The notes under the pieces: generated by a model
The model's input: the letters and a program-made list of their open reading frames with translations, nothing else
Database searches by the model: none
Told to the model about the DNA's origin: nothing
In this document: piece after piece, positions 6,416 through 9,176 of the stretch
Numbering within the stretch: the stretch's first letter is position 1
How the letters are laid out: the number at the start of each line of letters is the position of its first letter
DNA from: Elusimicrobiota bacterium
GTDB taxonomy: Bacteria; Elusimicrobiota; Elusimicrobia; UBA1565; JACRDR01
DNA: 9,176 nucleotides
Direction: 5' to 3'
NCBI GenBank assembly: GCA_016212845.1
Contig: JACRDR010000295.1
Coordinates: 1-9,176, forward strand
Program-made: the position numbers and the translations under genes

Positions 6416-7678
6416 ATGACCCTCGGGCAAACCATGCCCGAACGCACGCCCAAGCCCGAAAGCCTGATGATGAGCCACGGCTACAAGCCGGAGCTCTCCG
6501 AAGGCGCCCTGAAGTGCCCGATCTTCCAGACGTCGACCTTCGTGTTCCGCAACGCCCGCGAAGGGAAGGCGTTCTTCGAGCTGGCCTACGGCCTGCGCGA
6601 GCGCGGGCCCAGCGAAGAGCTCGGACTCATCTACAGCCGCCTCAACAACCCCGACCTCGAGATCCTCGAAAAACGGCTGAAGCTCTGGGACGGCGCCGAG
6701 GAGTGCGCGGTGTTCGAGAGCGGCATGGCCGCGACCGCGACCACCCTGCTCGAGCTGCTCAAGCCGGGAGACGTGCTGCTCTACTCCGAGCCGCTCTACG
6801 GCGGCACGGACTACCTCTTCCGCCACATCCTGAGCCGCTTCGGGATCGAGGCGGTCGGCTTTCCGGCGGGCCGCGGCATCGGCGCCGCGGAAACGTCGCT
6901 CGCCGGCCCCGACCTGAAGGAGCGGCTGGCGATGATCTACGTCGAGACGCCCGCCAATCCGACCAACGCGCTCGTCGACATCGCCGGCTGCGCGAAATTG
7001 GCCCGCCGGCTCTCGCGCTCCGACCGGCGCGTGCTCGTCGCGGTCGACAACACCTTCCTCGGCCCTCTCTGGCAGAAGCCGCTGGAGCACGGCGCCGACC
7101 TCGTCTTGTACTCGGCCACCAAGTTCATCGGCGGCCATTCCGACGTCATCGCGGGGGCCTGCCTGGGCCGCAAGGAGCTGCTGCAGCGCATCCGCACCCT
7201 GCGCACCTTCCTGGGCACGATGACCGGCCCGTGGACCGGCTGGCTGCTGATGCGCAGCCTCGAGACGCTCAAGCTGCGCATGACGTGCCAGATGAAGAAC
7301 GCGCGCTACGTCGCGGATTTCCTGAAGTCTCACCGCAAGGTGTCGCGGGTCTACTACCTCGGGCACCTCAAGCCCGGCTCTCCGGACTACGCGATCTACC
7401 GGCGGCAATGCTCCGCGCCCGGCTCCGTCGTGTCCTTCGACGTGAAGGGCGGAGAGGCGGCGGCCTTCCGCGTGCTCGACCGGCTGAAGCTCATCAAGCT
7501 CGCCGTGAGCCTCGGCGGGACCGAATCGCTGGCCGAGCATCCGGCCACGATGACGCACGCCGACGTGGCGAAAGACGAGCAGCTCCGCATGGGCATCACC
7601 GACGGCATGATCCGGCTGTCGATCGGCGTCGAGAATCCCGACGATTTGATCGACGACTTGCGCCGGGCGCTGCGCTAG
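6416..7678 (+). CDS. PLP-dependent cystathionine gamma-synthase/lyase-family enzyme
   Basis: 420 aa, a typical length for the Cys/Met metabolism PLP family (fold type I). Visible signatures are Y-S-R-L-N-N-P (73-79), where Tyr and Arg contact the phosphate of the neighbouring subunit's PLP; E-S-G-M-A-A (101-106), phosphate binding; Y128-G-G-T, the stacking tyrosine; D211-N-T-F-L, pairing with the PLP nitrogen; and S-A-T-K236-F-I-G-G-H-S-D with the Schiff-base lysine. Members make or break C-S or C-gamma bonds of cystathionine, homocysteine or methionine. Gly130 stands where methionine gamma-lyase has its characteristic Cys116, which argues against that activity. The segment AYGLRERGPSEELGLIYSRLNNPDLEIL resembles a subgroup usually annotated only as cystathionine gamma-synthase family. 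The start is uncertain: ATG at 6416, 6434 or 6467 are all in frame and none has a good ribosome site or a -10 hexamer, so it may be read from the upstream gene's transcript. Its stop overlaps the convergent patatin stop. Confidence 0.93.
   Translation: MTLGQTMPERTPKPESLMMSHGYKPELSEGALKCPIFQTSTFVFRNAREGKAFFELAYGLRERGPSEELGLIYSRLNNPDLEILEKRLKLWDGAEECAVFESGMAATATTLLELLKPGDVLLYSEPLYGGTDYLFRHILSRFGIEAVGFPAGRGIGAAETSLAGPDLKERLAMIYVETPANPTNALVDIAGCAKLARRLSRSDRRVLVAVDNTFLGPLWQKPLEHGADLVLYSATKFIGGHSDVIAGACLGRKELLQRIRTLRTFLGTMTGPWTGWLLMRSLETLKLRMTCQMKNARYVADFLKSHRKVSRVYYLGHLKPGSPDYAIYRRQCSAPGSVVSFDVKGGEAAAFRVLDRLKLIKLAVSLGGTESLAEHPATMTHADVAKDEQLRMGITDGMIRLSIGVENPDDLIDDLRRALR
7675..7678. other. CTAG shared by two convergent stop codons
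   Basis: TAG of the plus-strand PLP gene (7676-7678) and TAG of the minus-strand patatin gene (7677-7675) overlap in the palindrome CTAG. The two coding regions therefore overlap by four bases, leaving no intergenic terminator. Confidence 0.9.
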
Positions 7679-8511
7679 AGCCGGAAGCGGTCGGGGGCGG
7701 CGAGGAACGCGCGGCCGTCGCGCAGCCCGTGCGCCACGGCTCCGGCGCATTCCCGCGAACGGAAGGTGAAGGCGCCGTAGTTGAGCGGCGCGGACGGATA
7801 GAAGTTGTAGACGCGCGGCTGGCCGGGCGAGCGCCGGAGCTCCTCGGCGGCCATGACGAGGTCTTTTCCCAACGGGTCGCCCCGCAGGCGCTTGAGCGGC
7901 TGAAAGCCCCCGATGTCCTCCGGCCGGACCAGCTGGACGATGATGACGTCGGCGCAGCCGAAGAGCGCCTTATACGACGGGTTCTCTTTCCCGAGCACCG
8001 CCCCGTCGACGAGCGTGCGGTCCTTGCCGTCGATGGGCAGCCGGACGGGCGGGAACACCCGCGGCACCGAGCAGCTCGCGACGAGCTTGCCGACGAGCGG
8101 CCCATCCCAGCCGGCCTTGCCCTCGGGCGAGAAGCGGGCGTAGTGGTAGCGCTCGTCTTCGCGGCACAGCGCGACGACCGTCAGCTCGCACTTCATCTTC
8201 CGCTTCGAGACGTCCTCGTCTTGGATGTACCAGAGCGCGTCCCACAGGGGCCGGCCGGAAAACAGCGAGAACGGGCTGAAGCTCGGCGAAAAGCGCATGA
8301 TGTTCAGCGCGTCGATGTCGCTCCAGAACTCGACGGCCTTCTCCACCTCGCCCAGCGCGTAGGCGGTGCCGCTGATCGCGCCGATCGAGATGCCTTGGAT
8401 CTTGGCGGGCCGGATGCCCGCTTCCGCGAAGGCCTTGGACACGCCGGCTTGCCAGGCGCCGTGCGCGCCGCCGCCGGAAAAAACGATGCCCAAGGGCTCC
8501 CTAAAACGCAT
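7675..8511 (-). CDS. Patatin-like phospholipase (RssA/YlbK-type acyl hydrolase)
   Basis: 278 aa. The glycine-rich oxyanion loop G-G-G-A-H-G lies at 13-18, the nucleophile elbow G40-I-S42-I-G44 follows, and the second member of the catalytic Ser-Asp dyad is Asp169 in V-D-G-A. The stretch S-C-S-V-P-R-V-F-P-P-V (146-156) matches the conserved block between them. No signal peptide is visible, so it is probably cytoplasmic or attached to the inner membrane. The family cleaves acyl chains from phospholipids or other lipid esters; the substrate here is unknown. Length fits the compact bacterial patatin group. The ATG at 8511 is supported by TATACT ending six bases upstream on this strand. Its stop (CTA on the plus strand, 7675-7677) shares CTAG with the stop of the PLP-enzyme gene. 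Confidence 0.93.
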   Translation of the reverse strand: MRFREPLGIVFSGGGAHGAWQAGVSKAFAEAGIRPAKIQGISIGAISGTAYALGEVEKAVEFWSDIDALNIMRFSPSFSPFSLFSGRPLWDALWYIQDEDVSKRKMKCELTVVALCREDERYHYARFSPEGKAGWDGPLVGKLVASCSVPRVFPPVRLPIDGKDRTLVDGAVLGKENPSYKALFGCADVIIVQLVRPEDIGGFQPLKRLRGDPLGKDLVMAAEELRRSPGQPRVYNFYPSAPLNYGAFTFRSRECAGAVAHGLRDGRAFLAAPDRFRL

Positions 8512-8517
8512 GGTCGG

Positions 8518-8523
8518 AGTATA
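8518..8523 (-). promoter_or_regulatory. -10-like hexamer TATACT for the patatin gene
   Basis: On the minus strand GC-TATACT ends six bases before the ATG at 8511, predicting a start of transcription at the A of the start codon. No -35 or Shine-Dalgarno is seen. It faces the plus-strand hexamer at 8545-8550 within the same 47-base divergent gap. Confidence 0.55.
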
Positions 8524-8544
8524 GCGATCTTGCGATTGGGAGGC

Positions 8545-8550
8545 TACACT
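8545..8550 (+). promoter_or_regulatory. -10-like hexamer TACACT for the M23 peptidase gene
   Basis: GC-TACACT ends eight bases before the GTG at 8559. The 19 bases from 8543 to the end of the GTG match the equivalent 19 bases at the Rieske gene (1091-1109) at 16 positions. A GGGAGG at 8538-8543 lies 15 bases before the GTG, too far for normal ribosome binding. Confidence 0.5.
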
Positions 8551-8558
8551 TCCCGACG

Positions 8559-9176
8559 GTGAAAGTCCGCAAATGGGTGGTCCTTCTGCCCGTCGCCCTG
8601 GCCTGCACCGCCGCGTTCCTCGAGTGGCGCAAGCTCGCCGCCGAGTCCGAGCTCGTCGACGAGCCTTTTGCCGCGGTCTCCCGTTCCTTCGGCAAAGGCG
8701 GCCCCGTCGCGGTCGCGCGCGCGCTGGTGCAGCTCGGCTCCGCGCCCGAGGAGGCGGCCTCCGTCGGCAAGGCGGTCGAGCGCAAGCTAGGCCGCGGCTG
8801 GCAGGGCCCCTTCATCGTGGCGGCCGCGCCGGACGGCGGCTTCCGACACGTGACCGCGTACCGCGGTAGGAAGCGCGCGATCGTCGGCCGCGAGTCGAAG
8901 GGCGTGACGCTCGTGCCCGTGACCGAGCGGCTGCTCCACGCCGAGGGCTCGGTCAGAGAAAGCGTGCCCGCCTCGCTGGCCGCCGCCGGAGTCCCTCCCG
9001 ATCTGGTCCCGGATTTCATGGACGCGTTCCGATGGTCTTTGGACGTGGTGGTCGACGCCCAGGAGGGCGATACCTTCAAGGCGGTCTGGACCGAGCGGCA
9101 GGCCTCCGGCAAGGCGGTCGGCTGGCGGCTCGAGGCCGCCGCTTATAAAGGAAGCACGGGAAAGCTCGCGGCGATC
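8559..9176 (+). CDS. M23-family murein peptidase, N-terminal part, cut by window edge
   Basis: 206 aa are visible with no stop before the window ends. The GTG at 8559 gives M-K-V-R-K-W-V-V-L-L-P-V-A-L-A-C, a positive n-region and hydrophobic stretch: an export signal or membrane anchor, with a weak lipobox-like A-L-A-C16. Residues about 125-206 match the domain that precedes the catalytic domain in MepM/OapA-like peptidases: a G-S-V-x-x-S-(V/L) strand, then helices, then F-R-W-S-L-D-V-V-V-D with A-Q-E-G-D-T-F-K-A-V-W-x-E (about 157-180) and the following L-E-A-A-A-Y. In the family this is followed by a LytM zinc-peptidase domain (HxxxD and HxH) that cleaves peptidoglycan cross-links. That part lies outside the window, so catalytic competence cannot be judged. 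Confidence 0.75.
   Translation, partial: MKVRKWVVLLPVALACTAAFLEWRKLAAESELVDEPFAAVSRSFGKGGPVAVARALVQLGSAPEEAASVGKAVERKLGRGWQGPFIVAAAPDGGFRHVTAYRGRKRAIVGRESKGVTLVPVTERLLHAEGSVRESVPASLAAAGVPPDLVPDFMDAFRWSLDVVVDAQEGDTFKAVWTERQASGKAVGWRLEAAAYKGSTGKLAAI

Noticed and set aside
8538..8543. GGGAGG as a Shine-Dalgarno site for the M23 gene
   Set aside because: It is 15 bases from the GTG, beyond normal spacing, and lies upstream of the predicted transcription start.
6059..8562. Long open frames antisense to or out of frame with the PLP-enzyme and patatin genes
   Set aside because: They read as Arg-rich or Ala-rich shadows without recognisable domains; both overlapped genes have complete catalytic motifs.
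1..9176. Defence island, prophage, transposon or CRISPR content
   Set aside because: No transposase, integrase, direct repeats, spacer array or known defence core is visible. The Fic protein alone does not make a defence system.

Overview
This is a gene-dense window of about two-thirds G+C (judged by eye) from a bacterial chromosome. It holds nine protein genes: eight complete, and one cut by the right edge. I see no tRNA, rRNA, CRISPR array, insertion sequence or phage gene, and no stretch over 300 bases without a gene. The organism cannot be fixed from these genes. The high G+C, the Ala/Pro-rich secreted proteins and the mix of solo Rieske oxygenase, multihaem-type cytochrome and Cys-rich exported protein remind me of environmental high-GC Elusimicrobiota or Myxococcota-like bacteria. 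That is a low-confidence impression.

Layout, left to right. A Fic-domain protein with its own inhibitory helix and a C-terminal winged helix (26-1045, +). A two-gene operon of a Rieske oxygenase alpha subunit (1107-2198, +) and a large membrane-anchored protein whose C-terminal half carries 20 cysteines (2195-3799, +); stop and start overlap in TTGA. A convergent periplasmic dihaem cytochrome c fused to a rhodanese domain (3803-4837, -). Divergent from it, an alpha/beta-hydrolase with a lipoprotein-like leader (4866-5723, +), then an unrecognised exported protein (5740-6399, +) and a PLP-dependent cystathionine gamma-synthase-family enzyme (6416-7678, +). Convergent with that, a patatin-like lipase (7675-8511, -); the two stop codons share a CTAG. 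Divergent from it, the start of an M23-type cell-wall peptidase (8559 to the edge, +).

Several products act at or beyond the membrane (cytochrome-rhodanese, Cys-rich protein, hydrolase, exported protein, M23 peptidase). No single pathway joins the genes. The cytochrome-rhodanese and the PLP enzyme both touch sulphur chemistry but are not in one operon.

The most striking pattern is regulatory. Six genes that begin a transcription unit each have a TANNNT -10-like hexamer (TATCCT, TACACT, TATACT, TATAAT, TATACT, TACACT) ending only 6-8 bases before the start codon, with no usable Shine-Dalgarno sequence. This predicts transcripts that begin at, or within about two bases of, the start codon: leaderless mRNAs. 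The two genes that lack the hexamer (2195 and 6416) lie directly downstream of a same-strand gene and look like operon members. The ninth gene (4837, -) has only weaker candidates.
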